A stretch of DNA of 33,242 nucleotides from JANDLT01 sp041743485. Its GTDB lineage: Bacteria > Acidobacteriota > Blastocatellia > Pyrinomonadales > Pyrinomonadaceae. Shown piece after piece: positions 8,454 to 15,434 of the stretch. The DNA lies in contig JBGTMR010000125.1 of the NCBI GenBank assembly GCA_041743485.1, positions 1 through 33,242 of the forward strand, written 5' to 3'. How positions within the stretch are numbered: position 1 is the first letter of the stretch; each line of letters starts with the position of its first letter. The notes under the pieces are model-generated. The model ran no database searches. It was not told where the DNA came from and saw only the letters and a program-made list of their open reading frames with translations. A program made the position numbers and the translations under genes.

Positions 8454-8500
8454 AGTATAATCATGTCGTTGATTAACTATATTTCTAGTTAGTTATGTTG
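8454..8500. promoter_or_regulatory. Divergent promoter region with candidate ArsR operator
   Basis: The gap between the SoxB-like gene and arsR contains a perfect 6-bp inverted repeat, TAACTA at 8474-8479 and TAGTTA at 8486-8491, with a 6-nt AT-rich spacer. This is the size and composition of known ArsR/SmtB-family operators. On the minus strand TATACT (8459-8454) is a plausible -10, which would put the transcript start near 8447 and the palindrome around -40. On the plus strand TTGATT (8469-8474) with a weak -10 near 8492-8498 would place the palindrome in the spacer. Binding by the adjacent repressor is inferred. Confidence 0.5.
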
Positions 8501-8507
8501 TCAAGCA

Positions 8508-8885
8508 ATGGAGAGAATGATGAACAAAGTTAAGAAACAGATGCTGACGCCCGCCGCGTTGGAGTTGATCGCAGCGCGCTTCAAGGTACTCGCCGAACCA
8601 CTGCGCCTGCGGATGTTGATTGCCCTCTCGGACGGCGAGTTAAGCGTGACGGAGATCGCCGCAGCGGTTGAAGCGAGCCAGCCGAACATCAGCAAGCACC
8701 TCAAGATGCTGCAAGACGCCGGACTCGTGAAGCGGCGGCAGGAAGGCAACACCGTCTATTGCTCTATCGCCGACGAGACCGTGTTTGAACTCTGCGACGT
8801 GGTCTGCTCCAGTTTGCGCGACCGTCTGGCGATGCAAGCTGGCGTTTTTGCTAACGCGCCGTCAGCGTCGCGGCGTCGTGCTTGA
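8508..8885 (+). CDS. ArsR-family transcriptional repressor (candidate sulfur sensor)
   Basis: 125 aa from the first ATG. In-frame ATGs at 8517 and 8520 also exist, and GGAGAG at 8510-8515 would best serve the 8520 start, giving 121 aa. Winged helix-turn-helix typical of ArsR: FKVLAEPLRLRMLIAL, SVTEIAAAVEASQPNISKHL as the helix-turn-helix, GLVKRRQEGNTVYC as the wing. The metal-binding CxC of arsenic sensors in helix 3 is absent. The cysteines are Cys85 at the end of the wing and Cys96 and Cys100 in the C-terminal helix (FELCDVVC). The persulfide sensors BigR/SqrR also use a two-Cys thiol switch, although their first Cys is placed elsewhere. Position, divergent from a sulfur operon and upstream of a TauE/SafE gene, supports a sulfane-sulfur sensor. 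This is inference. Confidence 0.88.
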   Translation: MERMMNKVKKQMLTPAALELIAARFKVLAEPLRLRMLIALSDGELSVTEIAAAVEASQPNISKHLKMLQDAGLVKRRQEGNTVYCSIADETVFELCDVVCSSLRDRLAMQAGVFANAPSASRRRA

Positions 8886-8932
8886 TGAGAAACAAAAACC
8901 ATTAACGAGAAATACAAATGAGGATTAAACAA

Positions 8933-9106
8933 ATGGACGGATGGATGCTGCCGGTACTGATCATCGTGGCTTATGTAGTGTTGATGCGGTGGGTGCTGCC
9001 GCGCTTCGGCGTGCCGACCTGAATGGCTAAATCTTGCCGCGTCGAGTCTCGACCGGAGCAAACGCAAAAAGCGAAACCAGTAGTGCGGGACGATGCGTCG
9101 CAATAG
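8933..9106 (+). CDS. Candidate small membrane selenoprotein (in-frame TGA at 9020-9022)
   Basis: A short frame starting at ATG 8933 (AGGA 8 nt upstream; alternative ATG 8918) encodes a single hydrophobic helix, MLPVLIIVAYVVLM, followed by RWVLPRFGVPT and then TGA. If TGA were read as selenocysteine the frame continues 27 codons to TAG at 9104-9106, giving 57 aa with U30 followed by MAKSC, a U-x4-C spacing typical of a redox pair. A stable hairpin with SECIS-like geometry begins just downstream of the TGA. If TGA is a true stop, this is a 29-aa (or 34-aa) membrane peptide. It lies between arsR and the TauE/SafE gene on the same strand, so it belongs to the sulfur regulon. Open points: I cannot check for Cys-containing homologues, nor for selA/selB/selC/selD in the genome. 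Confidence 0.45.
9034..9061 (+). promoter_or_regulatory. SECIS-like hairpin downstream of in-frame TGA
   Basis: GUCGA at 9041-9045 pairs with UCGAC at 9049-9053 around the loop GUC (9046-9048). With C9040 bulged, CCG at 9037-9039 pairs with CGG at 9054-9056, giving an 8-bp stem; UU (9034-9035) can also meet AA (9060-9061). The loop starts with G and contains U, and it lies 23 nt after the TGA. Both fit the general bacterial SECIS pattern (short apical loop with an early G, roughly 16-37 nt from UGA). The hairpin is seen directly; its function is inferred. Confidence 0.45.
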
Positions 9107-9123
9107 GTGGCGCGTCGCAATAG
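9095..9123 (+). repeat. Short direct repeat
   Basis: GCGTCGCAATAG occurs at 9095-9106 and again at 9112-9123. The first copy supplies the TAG that ends the candidate selenoprotein frame. It probably reflects a small local duplication just upstream of the TauE/SafE start. Confidence 0.7.
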
Positions 9124-9135
9124 AAAGAGTTTTGT

Positions 9136-9909
9136 GTGGATGTAAATCTTCTGGTGGGGTTGTTGTTAAGCGCGGCAATCGGATTGTCGCTCGGACTTAT
9201 CGGCGGCGGCGGCTCGATTATCACTGTCCCCGTACTCGTCTATGTCATCGGCGTTGATGTGCATCAGGCGGTCGCGATGTCACTCGCGGTCGTCGGCGCG
9301 ACGAGTCTGGTCGGCGCGGGACTTCATCATCGGCGCGGTGCGGTGGATGTGAAAACCGGCGTAACTTTCGGCGCGGCAGGGATCGCCGGGGCGTTGCTCG
9401 GTTCGCCGTTGACTCACATGGTCACGCCCGCCGCGCTGCTGTTGTCGTTCGCCCTGTTGATGCTCGTGATTGCGACGCTGATGCTGACGCGCAAGCAAGC
9501 GGACGATGGCGAAAGTCGTCACCAGCGTAGCACCGTTAAGGCATTGCTCGCAGGTTTTGTCGTCGGCGTGCTGACCGGATTCCTAGGCGTCGGCGGCGGT
9601 TTTCTCGTCGTCCCTGCGCTCGTGCTGTTCGGCGGGCTGACGATGAAAGAATCAATCGGCACGTCGCTCTTAGTGATTGCTATCAACTGCGCGGCAGGCT
9701 TAGTCGGACACCTGCGTTACGGCGGCTTTGACCTGAAACTGGCGTTACTCGTCACAATCCTCGCAGTGGCAGGCACGCTCGCCGGAACCGCTCTTTCGCA
9801 TCGCGTCGCGGCGGATAAGTTAAAGAAAGGTTTCGCTTTATTTGTGATTGTGGTCGCGCTGTTTCTTGTCGCGAAGAATTACAACGCGCTGCTTTTCCTG
9901 TTTGTATAG
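9136..9909 (+). CDS. TauE/SafE-family membrane exporter (probable sulfite/organosulfonate exporter)
   Basis: 257 aa from a GTG at 9136; no in-frame ATG fits better. It is almost entirely hydrophobic, with about eight membrane helices in two inverted halves. Each half begins with the family's glycine-rich signature: LGLIGGGGSIITVPVLVYV near residue 20 and LTGFLGVGGGFLVVPALVL near residue 145. Family members (DUF81, TauE/SafE) are linked to export of sulfite, sulfoacetate and related anions. The neighbourhood holds a persulfide dioxygenase, which yields sulfite, and an ArsR repressor, as in the bigR operon. Sulfite export is therefore the best functional guess. It follows arsR and the small candidate selenoprotein on the same strand. 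Confidence 0.9.
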   Translation: MDVNLLVGLLLSAAIGLSLGLIGGGGSIITVPVLVYVIGVDVHQAVAMSLAVVGATSLVGAGLHHRRGAVDVKTGVTFGAAGIAGALLGSPLTHMVTPAALLLSFALLMLVIATLMLTRKQADDGESRHQRSTVKALLAGFVVGVLTGFLGVGGGFLVVPALVLFGGLTMKESIGTSLLVIAINCAAGLVGHLRYGGFDLKLALLVTILAVAGTLAGTALSHRVAADKLKKGFALFVIVVALFLVAKNYNALLFLFV

Positions 9910-10038
9910 CGTACTGACGCGCACGGTAACCACCTTAGCGCAAGGCTTCCGCGCAGCACTAAATAAGTTTAGCAAGGGGAATGGCGGGATGAAGATGAAT
10001 CAGGGTGCGAAATAATTCATCGCATCTCCGCGCTCTCG

Positions 10039-10461
10039 CTACGTCGCGGCGGCAACTGCCCACGCCACCGCGCTGTAGCGCAGTAACTTGCCGAGTGCCG
10101 TCCATATCGAGAAACCCATGAACGGCATCTTGAGACCTCCGGCGAGCGCGACTATCGCATCGCCGATGATGGGCACCCATGACAGCAGCAATGCCGGTTG
10201 CCCGAAGCGACGGATGAGCCGCGCCGCCCGCGAGTCGCTTTCCCGCAATGCTTGAGTCTTACCGAACGCTCCAGCCGCACGCCGCGCCAGATAGTACGTC
10301 GTGCAGGAGCCAAGATAGTTGCCGACAGTAGCAACGATCACAGGAAGCGCGATCTGGTCATAGCTCCGCACGTACACGGCGAGCGGAACTTCAGAGCCGA
10401 GCGGCAGCACGGTCGCGGCAAGGAAACTCCACAGAAAAAGCGCGGCGAGAGCGGATACCAT
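10039..10461 (-). CDS. YqaA-type (VTT/DedA-related) membrane protein
   Basis: 140 aa, the usual length of the small YqaA branch of the SNARE-associated/VTT (DedA-like) family. It has an N-terminal helix (ALAALFLWSFLAATVLPLGSE), then VATVGNYLGSCTTYYLARR, which contains the conserved GxxLG region, then FGQPALLLSWVPIIGDAIVA, where the Pro and Asp/Gly match the second conserved loop, and a terminal helix. Members are integral inner-membrane proteins thought to act in lipid scrambling or membrane homeostasis; YqaA itself is poorly characterised. It is convergent with the TauE/SafE gene (129-bp gap with no clear terminator) and divergent from the metal-efflux operon. No functional tie to either neighbour is visible. 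Confidence 0.82.
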   Translation of the reverse strand: MVSALAALFLWSFLAATVLPLGSEVPLAVYVRSYDQIALPVIVATVGNYLGSCTTYYLARRAAGAFGKTQALRESDSRAARLIRRFGQPALLLSWVPIIGDAIVALAGGLKMPFMGFSIWTALGKLLRYSAVAWAVAAAT

Positions 10462-10470
10462 AATCTTATT

Positions 10471-10527
10471 GTACAGCCTTGTGTACGCTTGCGACTATTG
10501 ACAGTAGTTGTCGGGTGCTTTTATACT
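10471..10527 (+). promoter_or_regulatory. Sigma-70-type promoter of the metal-efflux operon with nearby palindromes
   Basis: TTGACA at 10498-10503 and TATACT at 10522-10527 are separated by 18 bp, a near-consensus sigma-70-type promoter pointing to the HupE-like gene. It implies a leader of roughly 58 nt. Two dyads are close: GTACA/TGTAC (10471-10475 and 10482-10486), and GACA/TGTC around the -35. The second resembles the TACA-N-TGTA style of BlaI/CopY operators only loosely. The BlaI-type repressor encoded in the operon is the natural candidate ligand (inference). Confidence 0.6.
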
Positions 10528-10591
10528 CTGCGCTCTTTTGATGTTTGTGCTGCTACAGCGGTCACTCGTTCACGAATTACCGGAAATTATT

Positions 10592-11326
10592 ATGCATCTA
10601 CCGCTTTCACTGAGTCGGCGCTGGTCGTGTTTGCCACGACGGTATCCGGTCTGGTCGGCGTTCGCTGGACTGTTAATCTTTTTTCTACTTGGCGCGACAG
10701 CGCACGCGCATGGCGTTGCCGAAGGCGATAAAGGCTACATTCAGGAAATCAGTGGCGTGAATTTACTGCCATTCATTTATCTCGGTGCCAAACATATGTT
10801 CACCGGGTATGACCATATCCTGTTCCTGTTCGGGGTCATCTTCTTTCTTTATAAACTCAAGCATATCGGCATGTACGTCAGCTTGTTTGCGCTCGGTCAT
10901 TCGACGACGATGCTGCTGGGCGTCTATTTCGGCACTAACATCAACGGCTACCTGATTGACGCGATCATCGGTTTGTCTGTGGTGTACAAAGCACTCGATA
11001 ACATTGGTGCTTTCCAACGCTGGTTCGGCGTGCAGCCGAACACCAAAGTGGCGACGCTGGTTTTCGGACTCTTCCACGGGTTTGGTTTGGCGACGAAGAT
11101 TCAGGAGTACGAAATCTCACGAGACGGCTTACTAGCCAATATGCTCGCTTTCAACGTCGGCGTTGAGATAGGTCAGTTACTGGCACTCGCCGCCATTCTG
11201 ATTGTGATGGGTTACTGGCGTCGTACCGACAGCTTCCTGCGTCACGCTTACACGGTTAATATCGCCGTCATGACTGCCGGGTTCATGCTCATCGGCTATC
11301 AACTCACCGGCTATTTCGTGAGCTAA
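10592..11326 (+). CDS. HupE/UreJ-like membrane protein
   Basis: 244 aa from the ATG at 10592 (GGAA 8 nt upstream); the frame extends upstream to a TTG at 10508, but that lies inside the promoter. A signal peptide (AFAGLLIFFLLGATAHAHG) is followed by about six membrane helices. Signature stretches are KHMFTGYDHILFLFGVIFF, LFALGHSTTMLLGVYFG and FGLFHGFGLATKIQE, with recurring His and Asp/Glu inside or next to helices. This is the HupE/UreJ_2 family, whose classical members handle nickel or cobalt near hydrogenase and urease genes. Here it opens an operon that ends with an RND metal pump, so transport or sensing of a heavy-metal cation is likely. The metal is unknown. The next gene starts 15 nt downstream. 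Confidence 0.87.
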   Translation: MHLPLSLSRRWSCLPRRYPVWSAFAGLLIFFLLGATAHAHGVAEGDKGYIQEISGVNLLPFIYLGAKHMFTGYDHILFLFGVIFFLYKLKHIGMYVSLFALGHSTTMLLGVYFGTNINGYLIDAIIGLSVVYKALDNIGAFQRWFGVQPNTKVATLVFGLFHGFGLATKIQEYEISRDGLLANMLAFNVGVEIGQLLALAAILIVMGYWRRTDSFLRHAYTVNIAVMTAGFMLIGYQLTGYFVS

Positions 11327-11341
11327 ATTCAGAGAGAACTT

Positions 11342-12001
11342 ATGTATAACACCGACTTTCCGACCCGCGCCGAATTGCCTAGCAGCCAGCAACTGCTGCG
11401 TTCGACCATCATTGCCATCATCATTGCCGTTGTGCTTCTCGTCACGGTTGTCCTGCCGTCCGAATACGGCATTGACCCGATTGGCATCGGTCGCGTACTT
11501 GGGCTAACGCAGATGGGTGAAATCAAACGGACGCTCGCCACTGAAGCCCAAAGCGATAATGCTGCCAACGCTTCACAGCGTGCTTCTGTGCAAACGGGGA
11601 ATACTTCTCCGCAACCCCCGGCGCAGGCAACACAGAATGTTGCGACTCAACCGGCGCAGACTGCGACGGAAACCAAACCCGATGTAAAGACGGATGAGAT
11701 GAGCGTCACGCTGAAGCCGGGTGAAGGTAACGAGGTTAAATTGGAAATGTCGAAAGGCGAAAAAGCCACTTACGAATGGTCAACGGCTGGCGGTGCTGTT
11801 AACCACGACCTGCACGGCGAGGGAGCAAACAATGCTTTCATCAGCTACAAAAAGGGTACACAGTCAGAGCGCGATGCCGGGGAGTTGACTGCTGCGTTTG
11901 ACGGCAGCCACGGTTGGTTTTGGCGCAATCGCACCGGAGGCGATGTGACCGTCACCGTCAAAACCACCGGCGAGTACCGAAGCATCAAGCGGATGAAGTA
12001 G
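11342..12001 (+). CDS. Transmembrane anchor protein with periplasmic beta-rich domain
   Basis: 219 aa. One strong membrane helix (STIIAIIIAVVLLVTVVLPSE, about residues 21-41) is followed by a low-complexity linker rich in Q, T, A and P (about 65-120) and a compact C-terminal domain from about residue 125. That domain has MSVTLKPGEGNEVKLEMSKG, NHDLHGEG and GSHGWFWRNRTGGDVTVTV, in which the His and Trp residues could bind a metal. Proteins of this layout are annotated only as transmembrane anchor protein and tend to sit beside HupE/UreJ-like genes in metal-resistance islands. That pairing holds here. The function is unknown; a metal-binding periplasmic partner of the HupE-like protein is a reasonable guess. 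Confidence 0.75.
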   Translation: MYNTDFPTRAELPSSQQLLRSTIIAIIIAVVLLVTVVLPSEYGIDPIGIGRVLGLTQMGEIKRTLATEAQSDNAANASQRASVQTGNTSPQPPAQATQNVATQPAQTATETKPDVKTDEMSVTLKPGEGNEVKLEMSKGEKATYEWSTAGGAVNHDLHGEGANNAFISYKKGTQSERDAGELTAAFDGSHGWFWRNRTGGDVTVTVKTTGEYRSIKRMK

Positions 12002-12042
12002 AAAATACACCTCTCCCGCGATGTGCAAGGAAGGGAATGTTT

Positions 12043-12483
12043 ATGAAACGAATTAATCCGAAAATTATATTGCGCGGCTTCAAGCCGGAAGCGCGCGGCG
12101 CGGCGCACGTACTCGGCGAGTTGGAGACGGCGGTGATGGAGTCGCTGTGGCGTGAACCGCATCAAACTGTTTCGGAAGTTGAGGAGCGGCTGCAACGCAA
12201 ACGTGAAATAGCGCATACGACGGTGCTGACGACCTTAGACCGGATGCACCGCAAAGGTTATTTGACGCGCGAGAAGCAGGGTAAAGCCTTCGTCTATGCG
12301 CCGCGTTACACGCGCGAAGAATTTGAACGCGGCGTCGCGCAGGAAGTCTTGGGCGCGCTTCTCCAACAGTTCACCGAACCGGCTCTTTCCGCGTTTGTCG
12401 AACTTGTCAGTGAAGATGCGAGTACGCTTGACCGGCTCGAAGCGATGATTCTAGAGAAGCGGCGTCAGCAAAAAGAGAAGTAG
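12043..12483 (+). CDS. BlaI/MecI/CopY-type transcriptional repressor
   Basis: 146 aa from the ATG at 12043, preferred because GGAAGG lies 8 nt upstream; the ATG at 12037 would touch the SD. Penicillinase-repressor winged helix: LGELETAVMESLWREPHQTV, SEVEERLQRKREIAHTTVLT, LDRMHRKGYLTREKQGKAFV, then a C-terminal dimerisation part (AQEVLGALLQQF). An N-terminal extension of about 20 residues (RINPKIILRGFKPEARG) is longer than in BlaI. In BlaI and MecI, cleavage by the partner M56 protease derepresses the regulon. The related CopY uses metal release instead, but its C-terminal Cys motif is absent here. Directly followed by the M56 gene (29-bp gap), so proteolytic induction is the likely mode. Confidence 0.9.
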   Translation: MKRINPKIILRGFKPEARGAAHVLGELETAVMESLWREPHQTVSEVEERLQRKREIAHTTVLTTLDRMHRKGYLTREKQGKAFVYAPRYTREEFERGVAQEVLGALLQQFTEPALSAFVELVSEDASTLDRLEAMILEKRRQQKEK

Positions 12484-12512
12484 TTAGAAATCGGGAATCG
12501 GTATATCGAGAA

Positions 12513-13598
12513 GTGTTCATTTTAATCATCGAAAACTTCGTGTTGTTCGGCACGCTCTTCGCACTCGGCGGCTTCTTAGTCGCGTGGGCGGCGCGCGTCG
12601 CTGTGCTGCGCGGATTGTGGCAACCGCACCCCGAAACACTCTCACGCCTTTATTCGTTTGTTCTCGTCGCGCCGCCGCTCGCCGCCCTGTGGTTGGTTGT
12701 GGCTTCGCTCCTGCCGGAAGCATGGCTTGGTCACGCCGCTTTCGACTCGGCTCATACGACGCATCACGAATTGCACCTGCTCGGACTCTTCACCGCGCAG
12801 GTCGAGCCGACGCTCGCATACGCGACTCTACTCTTTGTGGTTTTCGCTTCTGCTTTCGCTCTGTGGTCAAGCGTAAGTGCTCACGCGCGCATCGGCGGCA
12901 TTATCAAGCGCTTGGAGATGCACGCGCAGCCACCGCCCGTCGAAAAGGTGCGACTCGTCGAGAGCATCGCAGCACAACACCAACTCGATGTCGGACTCGT
13001 GATGAGCGACTACCCGCTCTCGTTCGTATGGGGTTTCATGCGCTCGAAACTCTTGCTCTCGTCGGGGCTGCTCAACACGCTTACCGCCGAGGAACTCTCG
13101 GGCGTTCTTGAACACGAAGCGGCGCACCATGCCAGAAGAGATAATCTCGTAAAGCTCGTGCTTGCAATTTGTAGTCGCCTCTCGCTTGTCTTTCCGCTCA
13201 TGCGACTTGTCCTATTGTGGCGCAACGAACAAGTCGAGTTGATTTGTGATGAAGTGGCTGTCGCATACACTTCGTCGCCGCTGGAGGTAGCCTCCGCGCT
13301 CGTTAAAGTGCGACGGTTATCTCCAGCGTCCCCCTCGTTCTCGCCAGTTGTCACGGCTTCCGGTGTATCAGGCTTCATAGCCGCTGACACGCGCAGCTTC
13401 GAGCGGCGCGTCCATCGTCTGCTTGCTTTCGCCGACTCTTCGCTCACGCAGGCGCACGGCGTGCGTTTGTCGCAGCCGCCGGTGCGTGTGGCATTCGCCG
13501 TCGCGTTCATCTTCGCTCTTACGCTCACATTGCTCTCATTACTCATGCCGCTCACAGTACACGCGGCGGCGGAATCCATTATCCAACTTATCAGCTAG
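12513..13598 (+). CDS. M56-family (BlaR1-type) membrane metalloprotease without sensor domain
   Basis: 361 aa from a GTG at 12513. Four membrane helices are visible: residues about 5-30, 45-65, 87-110, and one at the C-terminus (VAFAVAFIFALTLTLLSLL). Between helices three and four lies the cytoplasmic gluzincin zinc-protease domain with LEHEAAHHARRD (HExxH) and the downstream ELICDEVA that supplies the third zinc ligand. BlaR1 and MecR1 carry a C-terminal penicillin-binding sensor domain. This protein ends right after the last helix, so the stimulus must be sensed otherwise, perhaps through another operon product. Next to a BlaI-type gene and a metal pump, it presumably cleaves the repressor on metal or envelope stress (inference). 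Confidence 0.88.
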   Translation: MFILIIENFVLFGTLFALGGFLVAWAARVAVLRGLWQPHPETLSRLYSFVLVAPPLAALWLVVASLLPEAWLGHAAFDSAHTTHHELHLLGLFTAQVEPTLAYATLLFVVFASAFALWSSVSAHARIGGIIKRLEMHAQPPPVEKVRLVESIAAQHQLDVGLVMSDYPLSFVWGFMRSKLLLSSGLLNTLTAEELSGVLEHEAAHHARRDNLVKLVLAICSRLSLVFPLMRLVLLWRNEQVELICDEVAVAYTSSPLEVASALVKVRRLSPASPSFSPVVTASGVSGFIAADTRSFERRVHRLLAFADSSLTQAHGVRLSQPPVRVAFAVAFIFALTLTLLSLLMPLTVHAAAESIIQLIS

Positions 13599-13614
13599 AG
13601 GAACATAGCGATCC

Positions 13615-14079
13615 ATGCTCCAAGATGCTCACTTCCCATTTATAAAAACTACCGCCTGTCGTTTCACATTAGTGTTCGTTATGGTCTTCGCTTCACTCGG
13701 TATTGCCGGATGCAGCACAAGTCAAAAGGCAGACACGGAAGCGGAAGAAGAGGAAGCGATTGCGCGCACGGAATTTACGAACCGCATTGAGAACTTCTTC
13801 GAGTACGAACCGTTGAAGGCGGGCAAGCCGAGTCAGTTCTTGATTCATCTGAGTGACTTAACCGACGGTACGCCAATTGAAAAAGCAGACGTGACGCTGA
13901 CAACTCGCGCGAAAAGCGGCGCGCAGGTCCTAGAGACGAAAGCGCGCGTCGGCAAAGTGACGGGTATCTACGTCGCCGATGTGAACCTGCCGAGTGCGGG
14001 CGAATACGATATCGAGTTTCGAGTTAAGAACGAGAAAATTGACGAGCGGTTGTCGCTCACGGATTTCAAAGTGGAGTAG
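13615..14079 (+). CDS. Lipoprotein with YtkA/FixH-like beta-sandwich domain
   Basis: 154 aa. A signal peptide with a good lipobox (FASLGIAGC, lipidated Cys33) is followed by a Glu-rich spacer (DTEAEEEEAI) and one beta-sandwich domain. The domain contains PLKAGKPSQFLIHLSDLTDG, VTLTTRAKSG and KVTGIYVADVNLPSAGEYDI. The pattern of a polypeptide facing the periplasm with a GxY...LPxxGxY/W end is typical of YtkA-like, FixH-like and CopC-like domains, which accompany copper and other metal transport systems. It lies immediately before the three RND pump genes (8-bp gap), so it is probably a periplasmic accessory protein or metal chaperone. The charged E/D stretch may bind cations. The exact role is not known. 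Confidence 0.75.
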   Translation: MLQDAHFPFIKTTACRFTLVFVMVFASLGIAGCSTSQKADTEAEEEEAIARTEFTNRIENFFEYEPLKAGKPSQFLIHLSDLTDGTPIEKADVTLTTRAKSGAQVLETKARVGKVTGIYVADVNLPSAGEYDIEFRVKNEKIDERLSLTDFKVE

Positions 14080-14087
14080 AGCGAACC

Positions 14088-15434
14088 GTGAATAGAGCAA
14101 CAATTTCAACATCGGCGTTTCGCACATCCGTAGCGTTCGCGCTTCTTCTATCGCTTATCTATCAAGCATCAGCGCAAGCGAGGCAGCCGATGCAAACAGG
14201 AGTGCCGCAAACTTCGTCTGTACAAACCGCTGTCTCAACGAACACACAAACAAATGATGTCTTGACGCTCGAAGCGGCGACCGAGCAATTCTTGCAGCGT
14301 AACATCTCGCTTGAAGCGGCGCGTTTAGAAATCGGCGTCGCGGAAGCTGAACGCATCGCGGCGCGGTTTCGCCCGCGTCCCGGCTTAACCGTCAGCGCGG
14401 AGAATCTTCGCATCTCCGGCGAGACACCGTTTAGTCGTCTTTACGAAGCGGGCGCGACCGTCTCACAATCGTTTGAACTCGGCAACCGTCGTGGGCTAAG
14501 TCGTGAAGTCGCCGACCGCACCGTCGCTGTCGCCGAAGCGCAACTTACTAACGTACTGCGCGGGCGTCTCTTTGAACTTAAACGTGCTTACTATGAAGCG
14601 ATGTTGGCGCGTGCGGTTCTCGCAATCGAGCAAGAGAGCCAAACAAACTTCGCCGAACTCGTGCGCTTCAACACCGTGCGTTTCAACGAAGGCTACATTG
14701 CCGAAGTCGAGTTGATAAAGGTTCGTCTTGAGAAAATCAAGTTCAACTCAAGCGTCGCGAACGCCGCGCTGCGAGTCAAGCAAGCGAACGTGCGATTGCT
14801 TGAACTCTTGGGCGAAAGCGACTACACGCGCGCGGCGAATTTAGAGTTTGCCGGACGCTTGGAATTTCGTTCTACATCGCTCGACCTTGGTGCTTTACGC
14901 GCCAGTGCACTCGCCAATCGCCCGGAAGTGAAAGTCGCTGAAGCGCAAGGTTCGCTATTCGAGTCAATCTCTCGTTTGGAGCGTTCGCGTGCGAAAGGTG
15001 AAATCACGCCGTTCGTCGGCTACACCCGCGTCGGCGTGGACAACACAGCGCGGGTTGGAGTGACCGTGCCGCTTCCGTTCGGCAATCGTAATCAAGGCGG
15101 CATCGCCCGCGCCGAAGCCGAGCAGGGAGTTGCCGCTGCCAACCTACGGCTCGCACGCAACCGTGCGCTCGCGGAAGTCGAAACGGCGTATCAAGCATAT
15201 GAGACGGCGCGCGAACAGGTGCAGGCTTACGAGATGGGTATCTTGCGGCAGGCGGACGAATCGCGCGACATCACACTCGCAGCGTACCGCGAGGGCGCGG
15301 CGGAACTCATCGCACTCCTCGATGCACAACGCACGCGCGCCGAGGTGCGCGCTAACTATTTGCGGGCACTGTTCGATTATCAAACCAGTATCTTTCAGTT
15401 GGAATTCGCCACCGGAACCGAAATCAAGCCATGA
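14088..15434 (+). CDS. TolC/CzcC-family outer-membrane efflux channel
   Basis: 448 aa from a GTG at 14088, giving a signal peptide (VAFALLLSLIYQASAQA). Two tandem outer-membrane efflux protein (OEP) repeats follow: the first from LTLEAATEQFLQRNISLEAA, with PGLTVSAENLRISG and VSQSFELGNRRGLSREVADR; the second with LRASALANRPEVKVAEAQ and VGVTVPLPFGNRNQGGIARA. Long alpha-helical heptad stretches occupy the rest. In trimers such proteins form the trans-periplasmic channel of tripartite pumps. Its stop overlaps the ATG of the adaptor gene as ATGA, so the two are translationally coupled. CzcC-type function in metal efflux is supported by the downstream HME-type RND pump. Confidence 0.9.
   Translation: MNRATISTSAFRTSVAFALLLSLIYQASAQARQPMQTGVPQTSSVQTAVSTNTQTNDVLTLEAATEQFLQRNISLEAARLEIGVAEAERIAARFRPRPGLTVSAENLRISGETPFSRLYEAGATVSQSFELGNRRGLSREVADRTVAVAEAQLTNVLRGRLFELKRAYYEAMLARAVLAIEQESQTNFAELVRFNTVRFNEGYIAEVELIKVRLEKIKFNSSVANAALRVKQANVRLLELLGESDYTRAANLEFAGRLEFRSTSLDLGALRASALANRPEVKVAEAQGSLFESISRLERSRAKGEITPFVGYTRVGVDNTARVGVTVPLPFGNRNQGGIARAEAEQGVAAANLRLARNRALAEVETAYQAYETAREQVQAYEMGILRQADESRDITLAAYREGAAELIALLDAQRTRAEVRANYLRALFDYQTSIFQLEFATGTEIKP

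Noticed and set aside
8408..8464. Upstream start for the SoxB-like gene at 8464
   Set aside because: It would start next to the operator and upstream of the likely minus-strand -10. The ATG at 8407 gives a clean signal peptide.
9910..10038. Rho-independent terminator between the convergent TauE/SafE and YqaA genes
   Set aside because: GCGC-rich arms occur near 9940-9956 but no U-run follows on either strand.
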